This document shows positions 47,806-60,371 of a stretch of 64,000 bases of DNA, in pieces. Origin of the DNA: Sipunculus nudus. Lineage: Eukaryota > Annelida > Sipuncula > Golfingiida > Sipunculidae. The translations under genes and the position numbers were made by a program. Numbering within the stretch: the stretch's first letter is position 1; each line of letters opens with the position of its first letter. Where the stretch lies: the NCBI GenBank assembly GCA_026874595.1, contig CM049320.1:39928714-39992713 (forward strand). Direction: 5' to 3'. Under the pieces are notes generated by a model. It saw nothing but the letters and a program-made list of their open reading frames with translations. It was not told the origin of the DNA and did no database searches.

Positions 47806-48699
47806 ACCATGGCATATGGAACAAAATGTAAATGAAGGGGATCATTTCAGATGGACGCTGTTCAGATAAACGCCATTGTATCACCTGGACGCTGTTCCTT
47901 TGGACGCCATGAAAATGGACGCTGATCATATAGACGCCTTTATATATATGCCCATACACCATTAAGACGCCCTAATACAAGCCATATAACTGCATTAATA
48001 TATTTTATATATTTCATTTAAGTGAGTATATGGTGTGATTGAAGATGTTTCTTAAAAAAAAATGTCTTACAGACCATCGTATTATAGACACCATCGTATA
48101 TTTTTCCTTAAGATTTGAGACCTAATTTAATAAACCATTTATCAATACAAATGTGATGTTTTAGATCATATTTTGTATATTGAGCGAATGAAAATGAACG
48201 CTGACAATTTTGACGTTATCGTTTTATAGACGCCATCGTCTGCATCCACCCTTTAGAAAGAAGCTTAATGACAAGTCATGAAATAATTCACATTTTATTA
48301 AATAATTTCCATAAAAAAGAGTTCCCATTTTATAATAACATATCATACTAAAATGATATATTTATTTAAACCTCAAAATTCTTATTATTTGATTACATAT
48401 ATACATATATATATATATATATAAAATACATGTATAGTCCATAATCTTGTTAAAAGAAAAATCAACTAGATGTGGTCGGACAATTGGTCCTAAGAGGGCC
48501 TGGCATTTCTGGTAGTGCTGGACAAGTTTACATGTGAATGAAAAATTAAGTTAAATTTGAAAAATATGACAAACAAAAACAGGTTTATATCCATAAGCAA
48601 GAGGGAAAAAATCCTACTGGATCAAATGATAATTGATATTAAAGAAGATATGTCTGAAATAATGTGTGTAATAGAAAATCATCGAATGTAGTCTAATGG

Positions 48700-49620
48700 C
48701 CATATTTGATTATGAGGAAGTCTCTAATTCTGGAGCCCTCATAGTCACCAATCATCCCTGTGAATATAGGAAAGCTGCAGTAGGTTGTTGTAGAGTTATT
48801 GCTTGCGAAAGAAATTCAGTGATCTGGCTGTGGCGGCCATATTGGAATTCCAACAGGTCTGTAATTTAACAGGTCTGGAGCCCTCAAAGGTACCAATCAT
48901 CCTTGTGAATTTGGGAAAACCACAGTAGGCTGCTGTTGAGTTATCACGTGGGAAAGAAAAACAGTGATCGGGCTGTGGTGGCCATATTGGAATTGCGACA
49001 TGTCTGTAATTCAACAGGCCTAGAGCCCTCATAGGTACCAATTATTCCTGCGAATTTGGGAAAGCTGCAATAGGTTGTTATTGAGTTATCGCGCACAAAA
49101 GAAAAACAGTGATTGGGCTGTGGCAGCCATATTGGAATTCATACAGGTCTGTAATTCAATAGGTCTGGAGCCCTCATAGGTACCAATCATCCTTGTGAAT
49201 TTGGGAAAGCTGCAGTAGGTTGCTGTTGAGTTATCACATGGGAAAGAAAAACAGCGATCGGGCTGTGGCGGCCATATTGGAATTCCGACAAGTCTGCAAT
49301 TCAATAGTCTGGAGCCCTCATAGGTACCAATCATCCCTGTGAATTTGGGAAAGCTGCATTGTGTTGTTGTAGAGTTATCGCGCGCGAAAGAAAACAGCGA
49401 TCAGGCTGTGGCAGCCATATTGAAATTCCGACAGGTCTGTAATTCAATAGGTCTGGAGCTCTCATAGGTACCAATCATCCCTGTGAATTTGGGAAAGCTG
49501 CATAAGGTTCTTGTTGAGTTATCGCGCGTGAAAGAAAGTGTCACTGACGGAAGGACGGAAGGATGGACTGACACGGTGATCACTATAGGGCACCGCTTGT
49601 CAAGTGGGGCCCTAATAACG
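48700..49620 (+). repeat. 145-bp tandem repeat
   Basis: The word gccatattgg recurs at 48836, 48981, 49126, 49271 and (as gccatattga) 49414, spacing 143-145. Units contain acaggtctgtaattcaa, ggtaccaatcatcc, gtgaatttgggaaagc and gttatcgcgcg. It ends caagtggggccctaa. Short minus-strand frames in it are repeat artefacts. Confidence 0.93.
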
Positions 49621-49759
49621 GGACTTCCGTAGCCAGTTACATACTTGGGTCTCATTAATTGTTAAAGCCAAATTATAGTCTCTAGTTAAACGAATTAATA
49701 TTATATATTTCACCAAATTCACCACATATACAATTCATACATGAATTCCACAACAATAA

Positions 49760-50065
49760 ATGTATTGCCATTTCACACTTATAAACTTACAAGGTATGGA
49801 TAGACGCCTTGGAAATATTGATGCTGTTCAGATAAAAGCCTCATATGATCAGACAGGCGCTATTGGTAGAATATGTTGTGTGCCCTCTTATTATTTATTT
49901 AAAGATACAAATCCAAATAAAGATCAAACAAGTTTATATTCTCATAAATGGAAAGACTTTTTTTTAAATGTCTGCTTTCAGTTGAACGGTGTATTTCCAG
50001 ATGGACTATATTGCAACGATAAAAAGTGTTCCACAAAGCATCTCTCTCTATTAGTCATTGTATAG
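49760..50065 (+). CDS. Unidentified open frame, about 80-100 codons
   Basis: The first 30 or so codons overlap the -GACGC- repeat words, so a start inside (about 49840) is likelier if it is coding at all. The rest (IGRICCVPSYYLF, then FFLNVCFQLNGVFPDG, and a CNDKKC-like cysteine pair) looks protein-like, but I recognise no family. It could be an exon or a fragment of the host element. Confidence 0.2.
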   Translation: MYCHFTLINLQGMDRRLGNIDAVQIKASYDQTGAIGRICCVPSYYLFKDTNPNKDQTSLYSHKWKDFFLNVCFQLNGVFPDGLYCNDKKCSTKHLSLLVIV

Positions 50066-50147
50066 AGAAATTGAACATAATACACAGAAAGGTTGGATCA
50101 CTGCCGATGGGAATGGAGTCCATGACCTTCCGATCGCTGATGATGAT

Positions 50148-50151
50148 GAGT

Positions 50152-50190
<39 letters not shown>

Positions 50191-50216
50191 CCGGGGGGGG
50201 GGGGGGGGGGGGGGGG
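50148..50216. repeat. GA microsatellite running into poly-G
   Basis: About 38 bases of (GA)n followed by ggccggg and a long G run. Confidence 0.95.
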
Positions 50217-50909
50217 AAGAGATGTACTTTGGAAATGGATGCTGTTCAGATATCCAGTGCATTATCAGATATACACCCTGTGTGCGTATTTTAAATATTT
50301 TGGGAAATAAATGATTCAATAATATGACTGTGTTTTTGTTAGTTTTATGTGATAACCACATTAAATGTAAGTTGTGTATATTGTCATCTGTAAAACTCAG
50401 TTGATGCAAAAGTTTTCTACTCCATGTCTACTCAATTGGCTTATGTATCTGGTTCGTTTGAACATCTGATGCTGATTCAGAATTGATATACATTTATTCC
50501 AAACATATGTAGATTTTATAACTTTGTATATAAACGATTTATATTATACATAAGAACAGACACATATGAGAACAGTACGGAGGTACCAGCCATGTCATGT
50601 GATGATTACAGATTTGCTCAATTAGCAGAAGATCTCAAGTCAAGAGTAATTGTTATTACAGCACTAATTAATTTAAAGACGGCAAATGGCCTTTGATCCC
50701 TGCTACCTACTGGCTAAACTGATAAAGCTCCGTGAAACCGCAATGTTTCTCTGATTATATGTGTATATTTCACATTATTATTTTAAAATTTTATCTCGTA
50801 TGCACTAGTGTCTAAAGTCATCATATTGTCTTTTAAAGATATGTCACTGAAATAAAAAACACATATACAAAATCACATAACAATATACAATGCATATATA
50901 CACAAGTAT

Positions 50910-51252
50910 ATGTTTATTCTCGTCATCTCGCGTTTCCCTATACAGGTAAATGTCTACAACATTATGCCGCAGGGAAGTTTCATATTTTTACCAAGCATAA
51001 AGATTGTCATTATAAGTGATAAAAAAGCTGTGATTGTTATACCTTTTATTAGTAGTTCTATCTCCTACGACATTGTTTTAATTGTAAAAAATATCAAACT
51101 GGGAAATACAGTACAGATAATAGATCAGACCGGTTGCCCAGGTGTGTACAGTTCAGAGCAATCGCCCTTGGAAATTATTTATCATTGCATGATGAAGCGT
51201 TTTGTGGTTAAAAAAAAAAACACGTTTAGAGAAAAATCTTTACTGATACAGT
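50910..51252 (+). CDS. Unidentified open frame cut by the hAT insertion
   Basis: An open frame of about 114 codons before the hAT element, with beta-rich text (SIKIVIISDKKAVIVIPF, then VKNIKLGNTVQIIDQTGCPG). The order strand, then QIID-GCP, faintly recalls the C-terminal half of zona pellucida domains, but this is a weak impression. Removing the hAT element and one 8-bp duplication leaves the frame open for about 20 more codons, so the insertion may have broken a coding or once-coding sequence. Confidence 0.25.
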
Positions 51253-52295
51253 CAGGGTTGGGCAAAACCAGGGTTTTAAGCATAAAACCCAGCCCAGTCG
51301 GTTTTACTGGGTAAACCTGGGTTTTATAGGTTTTATGGGCAATAGTCTCACATTGCAACTAACTGAACTCAAATTTCTTGTACCAGCTTGGGAAATACTG
51401 TGATCAGTATGCTTCTTTGCTTTAAATATATATATATAACTATATAAATGTATATAATATATAACTGATATTGGTGATATAAAGCAGTTATAATGATAAT
51501 TAAAAAAATCAGGAGTCTGTTAGATGGAGTATAAACCTATGATACTTTGTAACTCACATTATTTCCATCACATTTCTATCTGAATCTACCATTCCTATTA
51601 TCTAATGATTTTGAAACAATTTCCTTTGTATCAATGAAAGATTAGAAGTTGGTGGATTACTTATTGGGTGTGTACAAAAACTGGCTAACTGGTTGATACA
51701 AGATGGTTACTGGCTGCAAAGTGTCAACTGATTGGCAGTACATGTATAGAATACCATGTGTACAGGTGAAATCACAGTGACACCTCAGTGCTAGTGTCAT
51801 ACGCATCCATTCTTTTCTGTATGCCAGCCAGTTCTTCTGCTGTAGAACGTGTATTCTCTAACTTTGGCTACATACAAAACAAGATTCGCAATCGACTTGG
51901 AGTACAATGTGCTGCAAAGCTTGTCACCTGCTATCGTGTTTTTTGTGAACATTCTGAACTGGACTTGTAGCAGTTTGTATAAAACAGTTTGAACATAATG
52001 CATGATGTATCATAATAGCATTGGTGCATGACCCAAATTCTTGCTTGTGTGCTTCTTCATTAATATCTGTGATGTTGCTCATCTATTGTTATTAAACTTA
52101 TTTCATGGACAATCACTGTAGTTTTTCCTCTATTTGATTATATGCATTTTATGCAGCAATTCTGAGATTGAAAAGAATGCTTCAGAAAAGCCCAAATCAT
52201 ATTGCCCGTTAAAACCTGCATGTAGGTTTTAAGGCATATTGCCCGCCGGGGTAATAAGGGGTATTACCCTCCCGGGTATTACCCCCTCAACCCTG
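51253..52295 (+). mobile_element. hAT-family DNA transposon, internally deleted, with intact ends and 8-bp target duplication
   Basis: Terminal inverted repeats CAGGGTTGGG (51253) and, reversed, CAGGGTTGAG (ending 52295). The 8-bp duplication gatacagt is at 51245-51252 and 52296-52303, identical. Subterminal words aggttttatgggcaata on the left pair with tattgcccgttaaaacct on the right. At 1043 bp it is much shorter than an autonomous hAT; only the end of the transposase gene remains. Confidence 0.95.
51788..51970 (+). pseudogene. hAT transposase C-terminal dimerisation domain, remnant
   Basis: Text LFCMPASSSAVERVFSNFGY, then IQNKIRNRLG, is the hAT C-terminal dimerisation motif (P-SS--VER-FS, then RNRL). 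About 60 codons ending in TAG at 51968-51970. The catalytic domain is missing from this copy, so it cannot make an active enzyme by itself. Confidence 0.92.
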
Positions 52296-52610
52296 GATAC
52301 AGTTCAATTATACTTTGCTGTTCCAGTCTTCCATTAATGGTACATGTCATCACAGACGTTCGATATAGGCCGATACATATGGTTCCTAAATTGACAAAAC
52401 TGCATAATATCAACAACCAATAAAAATGTGTTAAGTTGGTGGATTAACAATGCTTTCGTTTGTATGGTTATCCCTGTTTGATTCTCATAGTGTGCCGATA
52501 GCATCTCAATGAATAGCGTCTTGCTGATCAGCGTCCATTTTCATAGCGCCAAGCTGTCGGCGTCCATTTTTATGGCGTCCATCTGAAAAGCGTACAGGTG
52601 ACATGGACCC

Positions 52611-54959
52611 GAACGAAGGACTATGGAGTGTGGAATTATTTAAATATCCTATTCTGATCAAGAAAATCATGGTTCACCTTAATTTTATCAAATAAGTGAA
52701 AGGTGGGCAACTACAACCTTCTCTCATATAGCCACACACCTGGAATTAAACCTGTGTCTCCAACAGAGAGCCCCCAGCATTTTACCCCCCCCCCAACCCG
52801 GACTGTTAAAGGCCCCCATATACCCATCACAGGTTCATGTTACCTTAATCCTATTCCTGGAGATACAGATCTATCATTTGTCCAGAATACATAGTGAAAA
52901 CGGTTTCACTGTATACATTCTTACCCCATTCAACATTTTGATTAAAATAGCTTCAATACGGGCTGCCTACATTCTGCATTGATCATCTAAATTAATGACT
53001 CTGAGTTTCAATTCAATTCACTAGACTGACTATCAATCAATATATATGAAAGGAAAGTCATATGTTGGATAAGTGATGTTAATGTTCAAATAAAACAGGT
53101 TTTATTACCTATGATCATCATCTTTATACATGAATCAGGGTTCTACCACTATCAAACTGATATCATTTTCAAAGTGATCTGTGGGAGTTTGGGTCATTTG
53201 AAATACTTTTTTAAAGTTTTATGTATACACTTAATAAGTGATGAAGTCATAATATCATGATAATCAGGGCCTGTTGGACATGAACACCTGACTCTGGAGG
53301 GGTTTATGTTGTCTGGTGCTTGCTAACAGTGTAAAAAGCTAAAGGCATTACATATATATATATAATTTAAACAAGCAGTTAAACTGTACTGATGCCTATC
53401 ATACTGGAAACTGCACAGCAATGGCCATCAATCCTGCAATGATAAGGCTGCACAGAGTTGGTGATCTTAACAAAAATGACTACACATGAATGTAAAAAGT
53501 GTAAATCACATCACTTTGGTAACTGACATCATTTCCTGAATCTTGCACATATTGGCTGTCAGTCACAAAACCCAAAAGAGACAAAAATGTTCAAATGAGG
53601 TTAGGAATTCAACAGACATTCAGGGAGATTTACCAGTATGCTGAGTTTAAAAAGTATCTTTTTGCACATGGTGTTACAATATTAAACAACTGGTCTGATT
53701 AAAGTGAAAACATAGTTATGGGCAATGAGGTTTGGCATAGTTACATCAATAGGACCTATTTTAATTGGTTAATTATCAATGCAATCTTTCTATTCAGATC
53801 AATCATCTAAAAAGAATAGGGTACCGGTAATCAATTTTATAGTTGTTAGGTCATACTTGTATTCACAATATGTAATAGCTTAGTTTCTGTCAGAACAAGC
53901 AATGATCAGTAGACAGAGTGCCCAGCTGTGGGCTATGATGACAAGTCCATTTAAGATTTTTAATGAAAATATAATAAGGCCTATTCCTAGTTTAACATGT
54001 TAAGAAATTATAAATAAATTGCTGGATTGGGACTGCATGTCTACAAACTTAACCTGTGCACCGAGCCAGCACTATACTCTGGGCATATGGAGACACAGAA
54101 TTGATCTAGACTAGCCCTGCTGATGAGGTGCTAACCCTCTACTGTAAAGGAATGAGCTAGGAAACAAGTGTTGTCATAAAATTTCTCACCCTATTTGAAC
54201 TACCTTAGCTCTTTTTTCTCATGCTTAATATACAAATCCATAAATATATCACACAAAATAGTTTTTTAGCTATCCGCAGAAAAATATAAAATTTGTCTTT
54301 AAAAACTTTATCACAGATATGCATGTAATTAAACTACAACCATACAAGGTTTCACTCTGGCAAATCATAAATGTTTTAAACTTATGTTTAATACAGTAAT
54401 AATTTTGAAAGATTTCTTGAAAAAATATATATATATGCTCAGACTGTATCAGCCTTTACCATTAGGGGGGAGTGGAAATAAGGCCTGCCATAAATCAAAG
54501 ACTGTTATTATAATTATGAATTTATCAGACCATTAATATATTTTTTTCATAATAAACTAGTATTTCCACTGACACTGGATATACCTTTGGGTCATCATTG
54601 TGTAAGGTAAATTTTATGCCACATTAAATGATTCATAATCATATATATAATTTATATTTAAATGATCATGAAATGGAACCCTTGTGATGTTGTGAAGCAC
54701 TGAAAGTGAAAATCTGACTTGCAAATATGAAGTACAGTATCTAATTGTCAGGGGGCAGGTAGGCGGGTTGGTTGAAGCTGCAAAGGTATTGACTAAATAT
54801 AGTGAAACACTGGGCATGTGATTAGCTGACAGTGTCACTGTGACAGATTTCTGCTATCCAGAATGTATAACCTGTACAAAGTTTGATGAAATTTATCAGT
54901 ATTTTTTTCACAATAGTGCTCATATCAACAATAAACAGATAGGGGTAGAAACATAGCCT
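52611..54959. other. Non-coding DNA
   Basis: AT-rich sequence with a poly-C run near 52787-52795. I see no gene, RNA or clear repeat in it. Confidence 0.5.
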
Positions 54960-55860
54960 CCCCTTTGCGGGAGGTAATAACTCCATCCATAACCGTTACA
55001 CCGCTCAGGCAATAACTAGGGTTTCTACGCCGCAGTTTTGCCTCTTCGGGTCCCCCTCATTCTGCACTGAGGTCGCCAGAACTGACACGCCAGCTAGCCA
55101 GCTAGGTCCGGCCCGCCCTCGCCAACCGTCAACCACCGAGGAATCCCCCAGGTGTTCCGGGAGCCTGAGCCTCGCAACCTGCCAGTAATGTCCGAGCGCT
55201 ACCGGCCTGCCCCTGGACTATTCGCAGTCCCGTCATGAGCCTTGTCCCTTTCGACCAGGTACAGCTCTCGTTCGATCGGAGCCTTCTCGGGAGCCTTCTC
55301 GGGAGCCTTCTCTGGTGCTTTTGCCATCATGTCTTGAGCCTTGTCCCTGCTGGTCCTGACCGGACCCCCGGTTATTTTGACGTCTTGGAGCCTTGTCCCT
55401 GATCCTTTCGGGATCCCCGTAACTTTTTCCACCAAACGGCTGGCTCTACAGGGCCAGGTTCCATACTGCCGGCAACAGGCTGGCCTACTCTTCTATCGAA
55501 AAACAGTATGGGGTCTTTTACGTGCCCGTCCCCTTCTGGACACGGGGGAGGTAATAACTGCTGATGTTGACTGTATATATAGCCCGTACAGGCCGGCCCT
55601 TCCTACCGGGACAACTGACTACCGGGTACGTGTCGTACGGTTCTCACACCTTGCACATGACATTAAAACAGCAAATATTACACAAATCGGATTTGAAAGC
55701 TTACCTTTAACAATAATTATTGTGTCTGCACTAAAACCAAGGCATGTCGTCCCCAGGATCGCCCGGTACTAAACTTTTTTGACAACTGTCGAAAGTTTCC
55801 TCTCAGCTGACCGGACGTGCCCTGGTGATTGCGGAAGTAAAATAGGACGACAGTAAACAT
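54960..55860. other. GC-rich block, possible repeat or distal promoter region
   Basis: A clear GC and CpG rise against AT-rich surroundings. It contains a 12-bp tandem (cgggagccttct, about 55286-55316), repeated gagccttgtccct words, and ggaggtaataact at both about 54970 and 55548, which could be the ends of a dispersed element. Open frames on both strands (55199-55435 minus, 55341-55772 plus) are not recognised. It is in a plausible place for the p110 promoter, but nothing proves it. Confidence 0.35.
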
Positions 55861-56773
55861 CGCGTGCACCGGTCTATCAATCCGCACAACAACACAGGGC
55901 CAGCAGTTTAATCGGCTGTATATACTAACCGATAACTCATCAGAAATTTTGGAGCAACTGTTTTATTCTATCATGTTTAATCGATTCGTGTTGTGAGATA
56001 TTAAGAAAATTTAAATCTGATTAAGAAAGATTGTCAAACGAAGGTGGGGACTATTTCTTTCTGTTGGGGACTGTCTCATAAGTGTATGTTTTATATTATT
56101 AGTATTAGAATTTGCAACTCCAGCGACTTTGTATTCAAATAACTAACACACTGTATATATTCTATATAACTATACAAAAATTTAAGACTATTATTTGATT
56201 CTAAATTTCTTTTGTGATAATTTTATATTTATATAATGATCATTTTTATTTACCAAGTGCTATTAATATTTAGGTTAAACAAATAATCTAAAAATAATGA
56301 ATTAATAAATACATTTGATAGAAAATAATAGTTAATTTTCAATGATTCCTTTTTTTTAATTTAATGAACTCAGGAATTCGAATAGCAACATTACACTCAA
56401 ACTTCGCGCCAATTTAAAATTATGATAATCCGCGATAAAATGGAACCGGGGTTCCTAGAATAGTAAATTTTATTTATTAATTTTATTGGTTACCCTAAAT
56501 GCTATTTTTACAGGAATCAGTGTAGTCATTTTTTCATACAAACGCCTAGTATTTAAATATTAATGTTCATTAATTGTCCGGGGGGGGGGGTGTTGTTATT
56601 TATGTTTAAGTTCCCAGAATAACGCAGGGTTAATTAAAATGCGATATCACCATCTTCTGCGCAGGGTTTACAAAAGAACTTTCAATTTATGAATCTTATG
56701 TCCTAAAATCGTATTTCATGACAATCAACATTGTTGAATATAGATATGTTTTCATTTTTGTGAAATATTCATC

Positions 56774-56811
<38 letters not shown>

Positions 56812-59800
56812 TGTATCTTAATTTATTAATCTTTTTCTTGTATGTCCTTCTTATTTATTTATTATTTTTTTTTATCTATTTATTATGATTTATTATTATT
56901 ACTAGTAGGCCACATGTTTTATGATTATTTTCATTAATTATCATTATCATTATAAAAAAATTATTATAATTATAATGATATAAAGTTAATAATTAATTAT
57001 TATTATTATTATTATTATTATTATGGTTATTATTATAATTACTATCGGTATTATTATTATTATTATTATTATTATTAGCCAAACCTGTCTTAGAGACTAA
57101 ATTTTGACATGTTTATGCGGTCGCGGCTATACCTTCGAGACTAGAAATGGCTGAACTTATATGGTCCCTAGAGAGTGGCACGCAATAATACACAAGTCAC
57201 ACCAAACTACCCGTTGGTGGTTTGTCATTAAGACCGAGCCCTGCTGTGCCGGAGTGACAGGTGCCTGGTCGCCTTCCATGCATGGCATCGTTAGCTCATA
57301 CAATGCAAATGATGATCGAGCAGATCACCTGTAGTTAATAGTCAACAAACCGTCATACACCAATTGTCAGGGGTGGATACAGGAATTTAGAATAGGGGGC
57401 CTCACTGAGCCGAAGCGGGGGGGGGGGGGGGGGTTTGGAGGGGGTTCAGGTGTAGAAATTTTTTGAAAATTTAGGTTGTAATCGTGCAATCTGGGGTAGC
57501 TTAAATGCATTTTAAAGCAGGACATACATTGGAACTGGAAGCGTGACGGTGTATGCCTACTATGAGTTTTTTCGACAGATTTTTTTTTTGGGTTAGGTCT
57601 AATCACGCCCTCGAGATCTTGCACCTGGAGTCAAGATATATATGGCGTCTGTCAAAAGTTATTTTTGACAATACTGCAAACCTTTTATCACGGTGTGCAT
57701 GTCTTCAGAAATTTATATGGTGGTTTCATGTTTACTCAAATTTCCCTTTATTTCTCAACAACAGCAACACTTAATTCACTTAAACTTTCATTTCAATTAT
57801 AGGAAGCAGCCCGTTTTTCGCCCGTGACCTATTGTGAACACGTGTTCGGAGCTACTTTGAACTTGTTCAAAGAAGCCCTAGCATTTATTTTGCATATTTA
57901 TATCAGTACAATTCATGTAATAAAGAGTTAAAATCAATCCTAAATATCATGTTGCACACATAGCCTTAGAATGAATTGGGGGTAAATTATTCTGGTCACA
58001 AAATAGCTAGGCCTACTAACCTTGATAAAAAGAGATCCACAATTAGGCCTACTGTTGGAGCGTATGCACAATTACTCTATTAGGTCTACATTTTGAATTT
58101 TGAAAATATGAATACAGTACGAATACAGTGTCTCTTTTTCTTTAATTCCATTTTTACCTCCCGTGTTTCGAGATGTATTCACAATCATTTCAATTATCCG
58201 AACATGAACTAACCACAGAATATTTAAAAAAAAAATGTCCGGAGCGGGAATTGACCCCATACAGTCTCATGGTCAGGTGCCCCTAAATTTAAAGCTGTGC
58301 ATGAAGACATATAAACTAGCCGGGGTGATTTTGGTTTCTTTATCACTACAATTCATAGAAGCGCCATCTCTCCTATATAAATGGAGGAACATTTGTATTT
58401 GAACATCAAATTAAACATAAGGCGGGGGCTGCTGCAATCTGTAGAACAAGCTTGGCCTATGGGTGTTTAACATATATGCTTAAAGGGACCTTATCATGTA
58501 TTAAGCATGTTGAATTAACACAGAAAAAAGCGTCTTTTCTTTGAAATAAATTGATACCTGCCAAAATGTTGCCCTGAAAATATTAACTAATACTCCTGTA
58601 CACGAGTTTTAATAAAAGTAGACCGGGCGCGATCACTGGCTCCAACATTAACATATAGCGCGTATACGCAACCTACGTTCTCCGTTTTCTTTTCAGTCTT
58701 ACAACCGGTGCTTCACAACTGTGCATTTTCATTTTCAACACCTGTCAAACAGGAGATGCCATAGCTGACTGATTTTGCTTCCTAAACTTTAATTCATGCA
58801 TGTTCCCTCTGGCTGAAACATCGCGTGTTGCGGGGTCACACTGTTTTTTTTTCAGCTGAGATCCTGGACCTATCGCACAAATCAAACAGAATACATAAAA
58901 ATAGATGCGCACCCCTTGGTGGTTTGACCATATAAACCACTATTCATAATAATATCCACCAGATTTTACTGTGTATAGCTGATAAGCTGTGATATATATT
59001 TTAAAGACAAGGTTCTCATGTACTGGAGCCTTTAATATTTTGAAAATTGAATTTTGTAGTGTTTTAATTTTATTGGATAAGATTTGTAAAGACTTAGCCC
59101 AGGCAATGTTTGGTATTCGGTCACTGATGAAGAGGTGGTAAAAATGCTCAACTTTTAGTTGTCCCAAAAGTTGACGCGTATAGTTGGTTACTTAAATGTA
59201 TTATGTTTTAAAACCTCGATGTGTTTATATTCACGAATGTTTTATTTGTTATTAAATTTTAGGTGTTTGAAGTCTACATGTTCTGGAACCTTTCATGGAA
59301 GCCACCAAAAGACATTCCGTCCACAGAGACACTGATGTGTACATCCTATCTGTCTATCTCTTTAGTTATCTCTGTAGTTTTTAGATTATTTACAAGCTGT
59401 AAAATATTTATATTTTTCTAAAGTTTTTTTTCAGGTTGTATAAAAATATATTTGAAAATGTTTAATGTATAGGCCTAAACAGCTTACGGTACACACACAA
59501 ACACACACGAACGCAATTCACACAGTTAAGGTGGCACGACTGGTCCCCCACCTGACCTGACTTTGTTTCAGTTTTTCCTTTGCATTGAACAATCTAATGC
59601 TTTAGTACCCCCTAAAGTATACATTTTCTGAAAGCTAAGAAAATTTTCTATAGTTTGGTGATAATAAGAATTTTAATTTAATTTTAATATTTAACAAAAA
59701 ACCGTTTATTCCAGCACAACTAAAGCAGATACAGAAAATCTTCTTAAATAAATCGAGAATTTAGATAATAATCCCCAGGTGTTTTTTTGTTTAGTGAGAT

Positions 59801-60143
59801 AAGTTTAAAAATTACGATTTTACAGAGTATTTAATTTTGAAATCTTCACAAATCATTTAATTTTTTACTTTACCTTAATAAAATCCTTCAAACTTAGTAT
59901 AGGCGTAAAATAAAAAAAAAACGCTTTTTAGAAGACATATTAACAATTACATATATAAAAGATGGTATGTTTCGGACAAGTACTTACTGAGAAATAACGC
60001 TCTAAAGATGAGGTGTTCAGGTGAAATGATGTTTCGAGAAAATGGCCAAAAACTATATTCGTAGAGATCATTCGTCCTACACACGTTACTAACCACAACT
60101 ACATGTTGACAGTCACATGAATTTGGTCAAGACGGTTGTGCAT
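55861..60143. other. Non-coding DNA with ATT microsatellites
   Basis: ATT runs at about 56776-56811 and 56997-57077, poly-G runs at 56579-56590 and 57416-57434 (the latter within a repeat related to 40365-40560). No gene recognised. Confidence 0.55.
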
Positions 60144-60371
60144 CTAAATGAAATGGAATGTTGTTACAACAGCGGCTGACAATAGCGCGTTTAGTTGATA
60201 ACACTGCCGAAGTCGAAAGGTGTCGGCCTCCGGTTTTCCTTCATGCGTAAACGTAGAGATGCCATCATCTGACGATTCATCGTCGCTGGCCATCAGTTTG
60301 ATCACGGAAGTAAGTTCGGCCCGCTTAGACTTCTTGATAATATTTAACTGCTGCAGTTTTTCACGTGGCAT
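60144..60371 (-). CDS. Small acidic open frame, unidentified
   Basis: 75 codons from ATG at 60369-60371. The first 55 look protein-like: KLQQLNIIKKSKRAELTSVI, then LMASDDESSDDGI, a basic then acidic stretch. It lies in locally GC-richer DNA. It could be a short exon or a transposon-derived fragment. I recognise no family. Confidence 0.25.
   Translation of the reverse strand: MPREKLQQLNIIKKSKRAELTSVIKLMASDDESSDDGISTFTHEGKPEADTFRLRQCYQLNALLSAAVVTTFHFI

Larger units (their letters stand above)
47849..52610. mobile_element. 4.8 kb segment bounded by inverted arrays of a TGGACGC motif, possibly a large DNA transposon
   Basis: The left boundary (about 47849-47945) has tttcagatggacgctg followed by five or so further -GACGC- words 15-20 bases apart. 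The right boundary (about 52525-52605), reversed, has ttttcagatggacgcc and the same kind of spaced words (aaaatggacgc is on both sides). Similar words recur inside near 48190-48240 and 49797-49860. I found no transposase and no target duplication, so the element class is unknown. Confidence 0.5.

Noticed and set aside
49086-49655. Minus-strand frames of about 80 codons in the 145-bp repeat
   Set aside because: The frames follow the repeat unit and differ between copies only by repeat drift; no sign of coding selection.
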